The notes under the pieces: model-generated
Databases searched by the model: none
What the model was told of the DNA's origin: nothing
What the model saw: only the letters and a program-made list of their open reading frames with translations
Shown here: one piece after another, positions 43,176 through 51,878 of the stretch
Layout of the letters: the number at the start of each line of letters is the position of its first letter
How positions within the stretch are numbered: position 1 is the first letter of the stretch
Program-made: the position numbers and the translations under genes
Origin: HKST-UBA178 sp965223815
GTDB lineage: Bacteria > Pseudomonadota > Gammaproteobacteria > Chromatiales > Chromatiaceae
Direction: 5' to 3'
Length of the DNA: 64,000 nt
Assembly (NCBI GenBank): GCA_965223815.1
Contig: OZ245019.1
Span: 4,774,001 to 4,838,000 of the forward strand

Positions 43176-44297
43176 ATGGCGGATTATGAATTTGATTTCA
43201 CAGAGCTAGAGAAACGCCTAGGGATATCCCGGAGAACATTTCTTAAGTTCTGCACCGGCATCGCCGCATCACTGGGTCTATCGACCCGCTCTGCAGTAAC
43301 CATGGCACAAGCGGTTGCCGATCCGAAAAGTAGGCCTCCTGTTATATGGCTGCACGGGCAGGAATGCACCGGGCCAACAGAGGCGCTGCTACGCTCGGAA
43401 CAGCCAAGCTTGGAACACCTCATCTTGGACCTTATTTCTCTCGACTACCATCAAACGCTGGACGCCGGTGCCGGGCATCAGGTTGAAGATATCAAGCGCC
43501 AGGTAATGGCTGACAATCAAGGAAAATACCTGCTCGTCATAGAAGGTGCCATCCCTCTTGCCGACAACGGAATCTATTGTAAGATCGGCGGCGAAACCAT
43601 GGTGGATATCACTCACGAGGCCGCTCAACACGCGGCTGCGATTGTTGCCTACGGTTCCTGTGCCAGCTGGGGTGGTGTGCAGTCAGCCTCACCTAATCCA
43701 ACCGGGGCCGTGGGGGCACCACAGTTCCTCAAAGACAAGACCGTGGTCACCATTCCCGGCTGCCCGCCCAATCCCGCAAACTTTATTGGGACGGTACTCT
43801 TTTTTGTGACTTATGGAAAATTACCTCCTATCGACGACCAGGGGCGTCCCAAATGGGCCTACGGCCGACTGATCCACGAGAACTGCTACCGTCGCCCCCA
43901 TTTTGATGCGGGACGGTTTGCCGAAGAGTTCGGTGACGAGGGACACCGCAAGGGCTGGTGTCTTTACAAACTCGGCTGCAAGGGGCCGGAAACCTACAAC
44001 AATTGCCCCAGTCTCGAGTACAACAATATCGGAGGCGGAGTCTGGCCGATTGGCGTTGGCCACCCATGTTTCGGCTGCTCCGAACACGGTACCGGCTTCA
44101 ACAAACCACTTTTCACATTGGCCGATGTAAAGACACACACGCCACCCAATACCTTCCCTGTAATTGATAGCCGAGAAGAAACCAGCAATGCCAGTGTTGC
44201 CACCGCTGCAATCATCGGCGGCGCGGTGGGCGCTGCCGTTGGAGCGTCCGCTATGACAGCAAAAAAACTCAACACTCAGGATGGCGATCAAGAATAA
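43176..44297 (+). CDS. hybO: [NiFe] hydrogenase small subunit (HybO-type)
   Basis: A 373-residue electron-transfer subunit with a twin-arginine signal (SRRTFLKFC, about 19-27) exporting the folded heterodimer. Cluster ligands: medial NNC and HPCFGC; distal LIHENC and WCLYKLGC; proximal GSC and PGCPPNP. However, the usual proximal CTGC is CTGP (ECTGPTEALL), so one of the two N-terminal cysteines is replaced by Pro. A small-residue C-terminal helix may anchor it. The ATG follows GGAGG; a GTG one codon earlier is unlikely. First gene of the hyb operon. Confidence 0.92.
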   Translation: MADYEFDFTELEKRLGISRRTFLKFCTGIAASLGLSTRSAVTMAQAVADPKSRPPVIWLHGQECTGPTEALLRSEQPSLEHLILDLISLDYHQTLDAGAGHQVEDIKRQVMADNQGKYLLVIEGAIPLADNGIYCKIGGETMVDITHEAAQHAAAIVAYGSCASWGGVQSASPNPTGAVGAPQFLKDKTVVTIPGCPPNPANFIGTVLFFVTYGKLPPIDDQGRPKWAYGRLIHENCYRRPHFDAGRFAEEFGDEGHRKGWCLYKLGCKGPETYNNCPSLEYNNIGGGVWPIGVGHPCFGCSEHGTGFNKPLFTLADVKTHTPPNTFPVIDSREETSNASVATAAIIGGAVGAAVGASAMTAKKLNTQDGDQE

Positions 44298-44308
44298 AGG
44301 AGGGGGAT

Positions 44309-45280
44309 ATGAAGCGCAGAGACTTTATTAAAGCCTCCATCGGCGGGGCCGCAGTCGTGCTGTCGGGCGGTAACGCGAATGCGCGACCCAATCTGGAGCC
44401 CGCGCCAGAAGCAGTGGGAATGCTGTACGACTCAACTCTGTGTGTTGGGTGTAAGGCCTGTGTGGCTAAGTGCAAAGCAGTAAACCAAATGCCCCCCACG
44501 TTGCGGGGTGACAATGCGGAATACGACTCCGCTATGGATCTCTCGCCGCAGACACTCAATGTCATCAAGGTTTACCAGGAGGGGAACGCGGAAGTCAAAG
44601 ACAGGGAGACCAATGGCTTCGCCTTCGAAAAGCGGAGCTGCATGCATTGTGTCGACCCCGGCTGTGTCTCGGCTTGCCCGGTCACGGCGTTATTCCGCCA
44701 CCCCCTTACCGGTATAGTGAGCTATGACGTAGATGCCTGTATTGGTTGCCGTACCTGCATGACTGGCTGCCCCTACAACGTGCCCCAATTCGACTACGAC
44801 AACCCCTTTGGGCAGATTCACAAGTGCCAGATGTGCAACCAGGCCGGGGTGGAGCGCATCGACAAGGGCATGATTACGGGATGCGCGGAAGCCTGCCCCA
44901 CAGGAGCCACCCTTTATGGGTCCCGGGAGGCTCTGCTGGAAGAGGCTAGACGCCGCATGACCCTGAAACCGGGGACAATCTACAACTACCCGCGAGGCGA
45001 TGTCCGCGATCCGATCAGCAGCCACGAAAAGGCGGTGCCTTCGTATCTGCAGCATATCTGGGGTGAAAAAGAGGCCGGCGGCACTAATGTGTTGCACATA
45101 TCCTCGATTCCCTTCGACAAATTGGGCATGCCTCCGCTACAGGATCGTTCCTACGCATCCATCTCGGAAACGGTGCAGCACACGCTTTACAGCTATCTTG
45201 CCCTGCCTGCGCTCGCACTGGGTGGGTTGACCTATGTAATCAAGAAGAATACCGATGATGGTGAGGAAGACGAGAAATGA
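44309..45280 (+). CDS. hybA: Hydrogenase ferredoxin subunit (HybA-type)
   Basis: A 323-residue iron-sulfur subunit with a twin-arginine signal (KRRDFIKAS). It carries four cysteine groups for four [4Fe-4S] clusters (CVGCKACVAKC; CMHCVDPGCVSACP; CIGCRTCMTGCP; CQMCNQ…CAEACP). A C-terminal transmembrane helix (about 290-308) anchors it. It passes electrons between the small subunit and the membrane quinone-reducing subunit. It starts 11 bp after hybO with GGAGGGGG and overlaps the next gene by ATGA. Confidence 0.93.
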   Translation: MKRRDFIKASIGGAAVVLSGGNANARPNLEPAPEAVGMLYDSTLCVGCKACVAKCKAVNQMPPTLRGDNAEYDSAMDLSPQTLNVIKVYQEGNAEVKDRETNGFAFEKRSCMHCVDPGCVSACPVTALFRHPLTGIVSYDVDACIGCRTCMTGCPYNVPQFDYDNPFGQIHKCQMCNQAGVERIDKGMITGCAEACPTGATLYGSREALLEEARRRMTLKPGTIYNYPRGDVRDPISSHEKAVPSYLQHIWGEKEAGGTNVLHISSIPFDKLGMPPLQDRSYASISETVQHTLYSYLALPALALGGLTYVIKKNTDDGEEDEK

Positions 45281-46416
45281 GCAGCTTTCAGCCACTACAA
45301 AGGCGGGTAGTTACTTTCCCTTTTATCGTTCTCGGTATTTTCGGTCTGATCGGACTCTACTTTCTGGCGCAGCGCTTTATCTACGGCATCGGATCGGTGA
45401 CCAATCTCAACGGCGGCTATCCCTGGGGGGTCTGGGTTGTCTATGACATCGTGGTAGGAACGGCACTGGCCTGCGGCGGCTACGCCCTCGCGATCACCAT
45501 ATATGTATTCAACAAAGGCAAGTACCACCCTCTGATTCGTGCGGCCCTGTTGGCCAGTCTGCTGGGTTATGCCATGGGCGGGGTGGGCGCCTTTATCGAC
45601 ATGGGCCGTTGGTGGCAATTCTATAATGTCCTGCTGCCTTGGCAGATGAACTTCAACGCCGCCATGCTGGAAGTCGCACTCTGCGTAATGGCCTATATCA
45701 CGGTGCTGTTCATTGAATTTTCACCTGTCGTCCTAGAGAAATTCGGCGCCAAGGATCTCAACAAGAAGCTGGAAAAGATACTGTTTATCATTCTCGCCGT
45801 TGGCATACTGCTTCCCACAATGCACCAGTCATCACTGGGATCCATGCTGATAGTTATGGGTTACAAGGTGCACCCACTGTGGCAGTCATTGCATCTGCAG
45901 CCACTGTTGGCGCTACTCACCGCCTTGACCATGGGATTCTCCATCGTGGTATTTGAGTCCTCTCTCTCCGCGGTAGGTTTCAGACGTAAACCGGAAACAC
46001 CGCTGCTAGTCGGTCTGGGAAAGGCTATTGTCGGCCTGATCGCAGTGTACCTGGTGATACGCTTCGGCGAATTGCTGTTCCGAGGCAAGCTAGGTCTGAT
46101 ATTCGCGGGCGACTTACCCAGTTTGATGTTCATCATAGAGACAGCGTTGTTTGTCTTTCCACTAGCGGTACTTCTCTCACCCAAAGGCAGGACAAATGCC
46201 AGAACCCTTCTTTATGCAGCCGTCTCCATGTTGTTTGCCGGCTCCCTTTACCGGTTCAACGCATTTCTCATCATGTACAACCCCGGTAATGGCTACAGCT
46301 ACTTCCCTTCGGTACCGGAGCTGATGGTAACCCTGGGTATAGTGGCCGTGGAGATCATGATTTTTCTGTACGTTATCAAACGCTTTCCGGTACTGCATCA
46401 CGAAGAGCACGCATGA
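45277..46416 (+). CDS. hybB: Hydrogenase membrane subunit (HybB, NrfD/PsrC-like)
   Basis: A 379-residue integral membrane protein with about ten hydrophobic helices, of the NrfD/PsrC quinone-interacting family. It completes an uptake-type (Hyb, group 1c-like) hydrogenase linking H2 to the quinone pool. Typical features: NGGYPWGVWVVYDI near the N-terminus, GRWWQF and HQSSLGSM. ATGA overlap with hybA couples translation. Confidence 0.92.
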   Translation: MSSFQPLQRRVVTFPFIVLGIFGLIGLYFLAQRFIYGIGSVTNLNGGYPWGVWVVYDIVVGTALACGGYALAITIYVFNKGKYHPLIRAALLASLLGYAMGGVGAFIDMGRWWQFYNVLLPWQMNFNAAMLEVALCVMAYITVLFIEFSPVVLEKFGAKDLNKKLEKILFIILAVGILLPTMHQSSLGSMLIVMGYKVHPLWQSLHLQPLLALLTALTMGFSIVVFESSLSAVGFRRKPETPLLVGLGKAIVGLIAVYLVIRFGELLFRGKLGLIFAGDLPSLMFIIETALFVFPLAVLLSPKGRTNARTLLYAAVSMLFAGSLYRFNAFLIMYNPGNGYSYFPSVPELMVTLGIVAVEIMIFLYVIKRFPVLHHEEHA

Positions 46417-46444
46417 ACAAGAATCGATTTGAGGAGAATTCTTT

Positions 46445-48148
46445 GTGACTACACGAATAACTGTTGACCCGATTACCAGAATCGAGGGGCATCTTCGTAT
46501 CGATGTTGAGGTAGAAGATGGCAAGGTGAGTAAAGCGTGGTCGTCGGGGCAGATGTGGCGTGGCATTGAAAAAATTCTGATCGGCCGCGATCCTCGCGAG
46601 GCCTGGACTTATACACAACGTTTCTGCGGCGTCTGTACCACGGTGCACGCTATCACATCCGTTCGGGCCGTAGAGAACGCGCTCGGACTGGAGGTACCGG
46701 TGAACGCGCAGCTGATCCGGAACATTATCCAGTGTGCTCACGCGATCCAGGATCATATCGTCCACTTCTATCATTTGTCGGCAGTCGACTGGGTGGATGT
46801 GGTATCCGCGTTGGACGCCGATCCTGTGGCCACCGCCAAGCTGGCTGAATCTCTTTCGGACTGGCCGCTGAACGGGCCGCACGAGATGAAAGCGGTTCAG
46901 GAACGGCTAAAGACCTTCGTCGGCAGCGGCCAGATAGGGCCCTTCGCCAGCGGGTATTGGGGGCACCCCGCGATGAAGTTACCACCAGAGGTGAATCTGC
47001 TCGCGGTGGCTCACTATTTACAGGCGCTGGATATCCAGAACCATGCCAACAAAGTGGTTGCGATCCTGGGCGGAAAAACACCCCATATCCAAAACGTGGC
47101 AGTAGGTGGGGTAAGTAATTCCATTGGGCATGAGGCGCCGTCGGTGCTGAATATCGAGCGCCTGATGCTGCTCAAAACTTTCATCGATAAACTGGAACCC
47201 TTTGTTAAATCAACCTATCTGACCGATGTCCCGGCAGTAGGTGCCTTTTATCTCGACTGGGCCGCAGTTGGCGGTGGTGTGAATCACTACCTTACAGTGC
47301 CTGACTGCCCCCAGGACAGCAAAGGTACAGTTCTCGATTTGCCCGGAGGCTATATACAAAATTCCGATCTGGCATCCATGAAACCCATCAAAACTTTCGA
47401 CGATCCCTACTTCCGCGACGGCGTGGCGGAGAGTTCCAAGCACTCCTGGTATCGTGGCGAGGATGCGCTGCACCCCTGGGACGGTGAGACCGAACCGCAG
47501 TACACCGATTTCCAGGATGAGGGCCAATACTCCTGGGTCAAGGCACCAACCTTCGACGGCAAACGCGCCGAGGTGGGGCCTCTCGCAGACGTGCTCGTCG
47601 GCGTCGCCAGCGGTCACCAAGGCTATATCAAGTATCTGGACCAGGCGATGGGAACCCTGAAAGCGGTTTCACAGAACCCGGATATACCGTTGTCGGCTGT
47701 ACACTCCACCATCGGACGCCATGCCGCGCGAGCGGTGCGATGTGCCGTAATGATGGACACACTCAAAGATCAATGGCAAAGACTAGTGGATAATATCGGT
47801 ACCGGTGACTTGGATACCTTTAATGCCCCGGTGTTCCCCAAGGGGGAGATCAAGGGCGTTGGATTCCATGCGGCACCACGAGGCACGCTCTCTCATTGGG
47901 TGGTCATCGAGGATGCGAAAATCAAGAATTACCAGGCCGTCGTGCCCAGCACCTGGAACGCCGGACCACGGGATAGCAACGACGAAATAGGGCCGTATGA
48001 GTCCTCTCTTTTGGACAATCCGGTTGCCGATCCCGAAAAACCGTTGGAGGTTCTACGCACGGTACACTCTTTCGACCCATGTATCGCATGCGCTATCCAT
48101 ATGCTGGATACGGAGCAGAGAGAAATTGTTCAAGTCAAGGCTCTGTAA
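46445..48148 (+). CDS. hybC: [NiFe] hydrogenase large subunit
   Basis: A 567-residue catalytic subunit. Nickel ligands lie in RFCGVCTTVHA (L1, about 59-69) and DPCIACAIHMLD (L2, near the C-terminus). The sequence after His in L2 is the short tail removed by the maturation protease. GTG is the start, with GAGGAG nine bases before it. No signal of its own; co-exported with the small subunit. Only minor departures from HybC of enterobacteria. Confidence 0.94.
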   Translation: MTTRITVDPITRIEGHLRIDVEVEDGKVSKAWSSGQMWRGIEKILIGRDPREAWTYTQRFCGVCTTVHAITSVRAVENALGLEVPVNAQLIRNIIQCAHAIQDHIVHFYHLSAVDWVDVVSALDADPVATAKLAESLSDWPLNGPHEMKAVQERLKTFVGSGQIGPFASGYWGHPAMKLPPEVNLLAVAHYLQALDIQNHANKVVAILGGKTPHIQNVAVGGVSNSIGHEAPSVLNIERLMLLKTFIDKLEPFVKSTYLTDVPAVGAFYLDWAAVGGGVNHYLTVPDCPQDSKGTVLDLPGGYIQNSDLASMKPIKTFDDPYFRDGVAESSKHSWYRGEDALHPWDGETEPQYTDFQDEGQYSWVKAPTFDGKRAEVGPLADVLVGVASGHQGYIKYLDQAMGTLKAVSQNPDIPLSAVHSTIGRHAARAVRCAVMMDTLKDQWQRLVDNIGTGDLDTFNAPVFPKGEIKGVGFHAAPRGTLSHWVVIEDAKIKNYQAVVPSTWNAGPRDSNDEIGPYESSLLDNPVADPEKPLEVLRTVHSFDPCIACAIHMLDTEQREIVQVKAL

Positions 48149-48255
48149 TGACCGCCAAGTCAATGGAGCAAACGCCATTCGCCCGAACGATACGGGCTGC
48201 GGTTCGCAATTTTTTTCAATTCCGAGCTAACTCAGATACAGGCGGTCGACAGTGA
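48148..48255 (+). CDS. Possible 35-residue gene between large subunit and protease
   Basis: The ATG overlaps the hybC TAA (TAATG, 48146-48150) and its TGA overlaps the GTG of the protease gene (GTGA). The 35-residue basic peptide (MTAKSMEQTPFARTIRAAVR…) fills exactly the 100-bp gap between the genes. Such two-sided coupling favours real translation, or at least a coupling leader for the protease gene. No homologue known to me. Confidence 0.4.
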   Translation: MTAKSMEQTPFARTIRAAVRNFFQFRANSDTGGRQ

Positions 48256-48794
48256 AACGAACTCTGATCATTGGTATGGGCAATGTATTGATGCAGGACG
48301 AAGGTATAGGTGTTAGAGCGGTCGAGGAGCTGGAGTGCCGTTATATCATTCCGCGAAGCGTAACCGTGATCGACGGAGGCACAACAGGCATGGAGCTATT
48401 TGAGCCCATTCGCAACTGCGATCAGTTATTGGTGGCAGATGCGGTTAACACTGGGCAGCCTTATGGCTCTCTGGTGCGAATCGCCAATGAAGACATACCC
48501 GCATTTTTTCAAACCAAACTCTCCAACCACCAGCTGGGCCTATCCGATTTGCTGGCCTTACTGACCCTAAAGGGTGAAGTCCCAGACCATGTGGCCATCA
48601 TCGGCATGGAACCTCACTCGCTCGAGAACAAATTGGGTCTCACCCCCGAGGCCGAAGCCGGATTGAGCAATATGATAAAAATGTTGGTTAAAGAGCTTGC
48701 TGATCTGGGCATCCAAATACAAGAGCGCGCAGAAACCAGAGTCGGTCATTGGCGCAAAGAGGCCGAGTTGGAGGCTGCTTCACTATGTGTATAG
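48252..48794 (+). CDS. hybD: Hydrogenase maturation endopeptidase (HybD/HyaD family)
   Basis: A 180-residue nickel-dependent protease that trims the large-subunit tail after Ni insertion. Family motifs: IIGMGNVLMQDEGIGVRAVE (first Ni-binding Glu/Asp), DGGTTGMEL (Asp), LVADAVNTG and a late His in PHSLE/SNHQLG. GTG start, coupled to the small upstream frame. The end overlaps hypC by 10 bp. Confidence 0.92.
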   Translation: MKRTLIIGMGNVLMQDEGIGVRAVEELECRYIIPRSVTVIDGGTTGMELFEPIRNCDQLLVADAVNTGQPYGSLVRIANEDIPAFFQTKLSNHQLGLSDLLALLTLKGEVPDHVAIIGMEPHSLENKLGLTPEAEAGLSNMIKMLVKELADLGIQIQERAETRVGHWRKEAELEAASLCV

Positions 48795-49072
48795 GTACGC
48801 CTGTTCAAATCATCGAATCCCATGGATTGATGGCGCGTTGCAAAGGTAGGAACGGCGAGGAGCAATCCAACATGATGCTGATTGGCGAACAGCCTGTGGG
48901 AACTTGGGTGGTCAATTTCCTGGGATCAGCGCGTGAAGTAATTTCGGCTGAAGAAGCGATGGCTATCAACAAGGCGCTCGATGGCTTGACCGCGATAATG
49001 GGGGGCGAAGCCGATATTGATTTTGACACATATTTTCCCGATCGCCGGTCGCCGATACAAGGATCCCGATGA
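48785..49072 (+). CDS. hypC: Hydrogenase assembly chaperone (HypC/HybG family)
   Basis: A 95-residue HypC-family chaperone whose N-terminal MCIGTPVQI contains the essential Cys2 that carries the Fe(CN)2CO unit to the large subunit. The ATG overlaps the end of the protease gene, and the stop overlaps hybE (ATGA). Other hyp genes (A, B, D, E, F) are not in this window. Confidence 0.9.
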   Translation: MCIGTPVQIIESHGLMARCKGRNGEEQSNMMLIGEQPVGTWVVNFLGSAREVISAEEAMAINKALDGLTAIMGGEADIDFDTYFPDRRSPIQGSR

Positions 49073-49689
49073 ATAACAATAGTCCCCTTAAGGTAGCGGA
49101 AGTACTGGAACAAACGTTCGATGAGATCCTGAGCGAGCGAATGTCGGGAATCCCGCTTCTCAACACTAACCTGAGAGTCCAGGCAATCGGCTTTCAAGAG
49201 CACCAAGACAGAATTATCGGAGTAATAATTACACCTTGGTTGATGAATTTTGTAATGCTACCGGGGGATGAGGATAATTGGGATGGATTGGAAATAGGAA
49301 AAAAGCAACGCCATAGGTTTCCATCCGGTACATACAAATTCATGGTTAATGAAATTGCCGGTATCGGTATCTGTCAGACCTACTCCCTCTATTCACCAAT
49401 GAGTGAGTTTATCAATCAAGCTCATGCGGAGGCCGCCGCCCGCGACTTCCTTATTTCCGTAATGATAGAAAAGGAGCCCGGCGAGGATGAGCTGGTAGAT
49501 GAAGAACTGCTTGGTCGTATCTTGCGTGGTGAGACTGTTACCGGCGACGGCTTGGAGAAGCCTGGCGTTGCCACCGCAAATGATCTTACCGCGTCGAAAA
49601 AATCCAAGCCCGCTGATCAAGAATCCAGTGAACTAAACCTCTCCCGCAGGGACCTGTTGACAGGAAGGCTTTCCACCAATACGGAGTAA
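49069..49689 (+). CDS. hybE: Hydrogenase assembly chaperone HybE/HupJ family
   Basis: A 206-residue protein whose first about 140 residues are a HybE/HupJ domain (ITPWLMNFVMLPG; RFPSGTYKFMVNEIAGIG; CQTYSLYSPMSEF), a chaperone thought to check small-subunit assembly before Tat export. The C-terminal extension is charged and ends with LSRRDLLTGRL, which mimics a twin-arginine motif. Last gene of the operon. Confidence 0.88.
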   Translation: MNNNSPLKVAEVLEQTFDEILSERMSGIPLLNTNLRVQAIGFQEHQDRIIGVIITPWLMNFVMLPGDEDNWDGLEIGKKQRHRFPSGTYKFMVNEIAGIGICQTYSLYSPMSEFINQAHAEAAARDFLISVMIEKEPGEDELVDEELLGRILRGETVTGDGLEKPGVATANDLTASKKSKPADQESSELNLSRRDLLTGRLSTNTE

Positions 49690-49894
49690 CCCCAAACCTC
49701 CTCCAAACACCGCCAATAACCGGTCGTTACTCTCTCGACTTGGCGCTATGCGTCAGGCGCTATACGGTGATTCGGATAAGACTATACGTTTTAAAGCCGC
49801 ACAGCTTTTAGCCGACGACGGCAGCCCGGCGGCTCTTAAGTGCAGACTCTCTCTGCCGATACGACTGCTGATAAGTTGCTTCTGGAGTTATGGC

Positions 49895-51208
49895 ATGGGC
49901 GTCGATGAATCATTGTATATAGAACACATCGCGGAACTGGGAGAAACCGAAGATGTAACCGTATCCGATGATATTCATGCGGAAAACGGCATGAAGCTAC
50001 TGGCGAAAGGAACCAAAATAAACCGTAGCGTCCTCAACCGGTTACTTAAGCATAAACTGGTCAAACCAATCGATCACACAACAATGATCAGTGATGCGGT
50101 TAACAAAGAGACTCTCATAACCGCTGCCGGCGATTTAATGGAAAACGACACGGAAATGGCCAGGGTACTACGCCGGATGCGGGATAGGTATTTTCCTCAG
50201 CGGGTATTTAACAGGGTGTGGTTGGTACCTGCTATCTGCAATAAGCTCACCGTTGCACATCGCCTATACGAGCCTCTATTCCTAGACGGCCTGCGTGTTG
50301 CACTAGCAGCCAGCATAGTAGGTGAGCAGCTGGGTTGTAGCGAAGCGGAGTTGGAAATACTAGCAACCGCGGGTCTAGTGCACGACATCGGTTCGCTGCA
50401 TATAGAGGCTGTCCAGCTACACCCAAGCGAGAAGCTACGCTCGGAACACTGGCGTCAAATTTACACTCACCCACACATTGGTCATCTGATTCTCAATGAA
50501 TTCAGAGAGTATACACCTCATGTCAGCCGGGCTGTTCTAGAGCATCATGAGCGCATGGATGGGAGCGGCTACCCATATGGTCTCAAAGGCCCTCGAATCA
50601 GCTCTGCAGGGCGTATATTATCATTCATTGACTTCGCAGTAGGCCTGTCGCAGAAGATGGGGCTGCGTCATATGTTCACGATTGTCAAAGTATATCCATC
50701 GGCATTCGATCGGGAGGTAGCCCGGGTATTGGCTAAAATCGTTCAGGATTTCGATGAAGTCCTGCTACCATCTGTGCCGAGCATAAAAATCAGTGTTCTT
50801 CGCAACCTGATGACCACCGTGTCCGAAACCTTGGCTACCACACCTCTGGAAGTATCTTCACCTCAACATTCGCCACGATCGATAAAGATGATGGAGCTGC
50901 TAAAACAAACACTTCAAACACTTGTTCTCATGATGCACAGGATAGGTATTGATCTTGGGAATGTCGACTCCTGCATCGATAGGTTGGAAGGAGAACCGGC
51001 ACTCCAAGCGGAGTTGGAGATCTTACTTCGTGAAATTCACTTTCGGTTGAGTGGCTTGATATTCGAATTACACAGACACAAGAATGCAGATGAGAGCATG
51101 CTGAAAGGCCTGGACGGGGTTCAGTCCTGGATAGAGAAGACAGAGGCCACGTTAAATCAAATGGGGGAACTGTTCCAACACCCCTCTGAAGGTAACGAGG
51201 CTGCCTGA
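49895..51208 (+). CDS. HD-GYP domain protein (probable c-di-GMP phosphodiesterase)
   Basis: About 437 residues. An N-terminal alpha/beta region (DUF3391-like: SDDIHAENGMKLLAKGTKIN) precedes the HD-GYP domain: LVHDIGSLH (HD; the usual following Lys is Ser), THPHIGHLIL, LEHHERMDGSGYPYGLKG (GYP signature) and a final SFIDFAVGL Asp. The metal-binding residues appear complete, so it is probably active on c-di-GMP. The start is placed at MGVDESLY behind GGAG; an ATG at 49748 extends the frame but lacks a ribosome-binding site. The C-terminus is helical. Confidence 0.85.
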   Translation: MGVDESLYIEHIAELGETEDVTVSDDIHAENGMKLLAKGTKINRSVLNRLLKHKLVKPIDHTTMISDAVNKETLITAAGDLMENDTEMARVLRRMRDRYFPQRVFNRVWLVPAICNKLTVAHRLYEPLFLDGLRVALAASIVGEQLGCSEAELEILATAGLVHDIGSLHIEAVQLHPSEKLRSEHWRQIYTHPHIGHLILNEFREYTPHVSRAVLEHHERMDGSGYPYGLKGPRISSAGRILSFIDFAVGLSQKMGLRHMFTIVKVYPSAFDREVARVLAKIVQDFDEVLLPSVPSIKISVLRNLMTTVSETLATTPLEVSSPQHSPRSIKMMELLKQTLQTLVLMMHRIGIDLGNVDSCIDRLEGEPALQAELEILLREIHFRLSGLIFELHRHKNADESMLKGLDGVQSWIEKTEATLNQMGELFQHPSEGNEAA

Positions 51209-51878
51209 CAGCTGCCCTTGTAGGCTTCATGAATAGCCCGTTTTTTATAACGTCAAATTCAACTCGCTACCGCTGAATACCTCTGGCTTTTTTCGAGTGA
51301 AATCGATACCGTTTACTTACCAGACACCAAAGCTCACGTTCCGGTAATCAGACAACGCCCGGCTGCTAACAAATAGCGACAAAGAGCAAATAACCGGTCA
51401 AGGCCGCATGTAGAACTAAAAACAAAGCGTACGTCCCTATCTCCCCAAAAACCTTTCCAACGCAGAAGTTTATCCCAACCTCCGAATTAGCGGCTCCTCG
51501 ACCTTCCGGTAAACTCCGGATCCAAACAATCGATTTGGAAAGAATTCGACCACAACTATACACTGTTCTTTATTCAACCGATGAATACTCTACGTCCCGA
51601 TTGCCGGACTTTAAAACATACCAAACCCAGAAAACAATACTGGTAGTCGCAGACGAAAACCTTAAATTTGCATAGGAATGTCAATCCAATGTTGCAACCC
51701 GCCCCCGCTAATCCGCTGCGCACCGAACAAGCAGAGTGCAATTTCAATCCGTACCAACCAAGTCATTGGTGACACCCGAAGCCAATTAAGGAAGTTGAGC
51801 ATTAGGATTTACTTTACCTAGCTTCGCCTGCAATATTGGGGTCCCAATTCCAGGCAGGCGGATAGTCGAGGAGTTTGA
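51209..51878. other. Intergenic region without convincing gene
   Basis: About 670 bp. A 65-codon minus frame (51366-51563) ends in a hydrophobic helix but has no start signal or known family. GAGGAG at 51869 serves the next gene. Confidence 0.45.
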
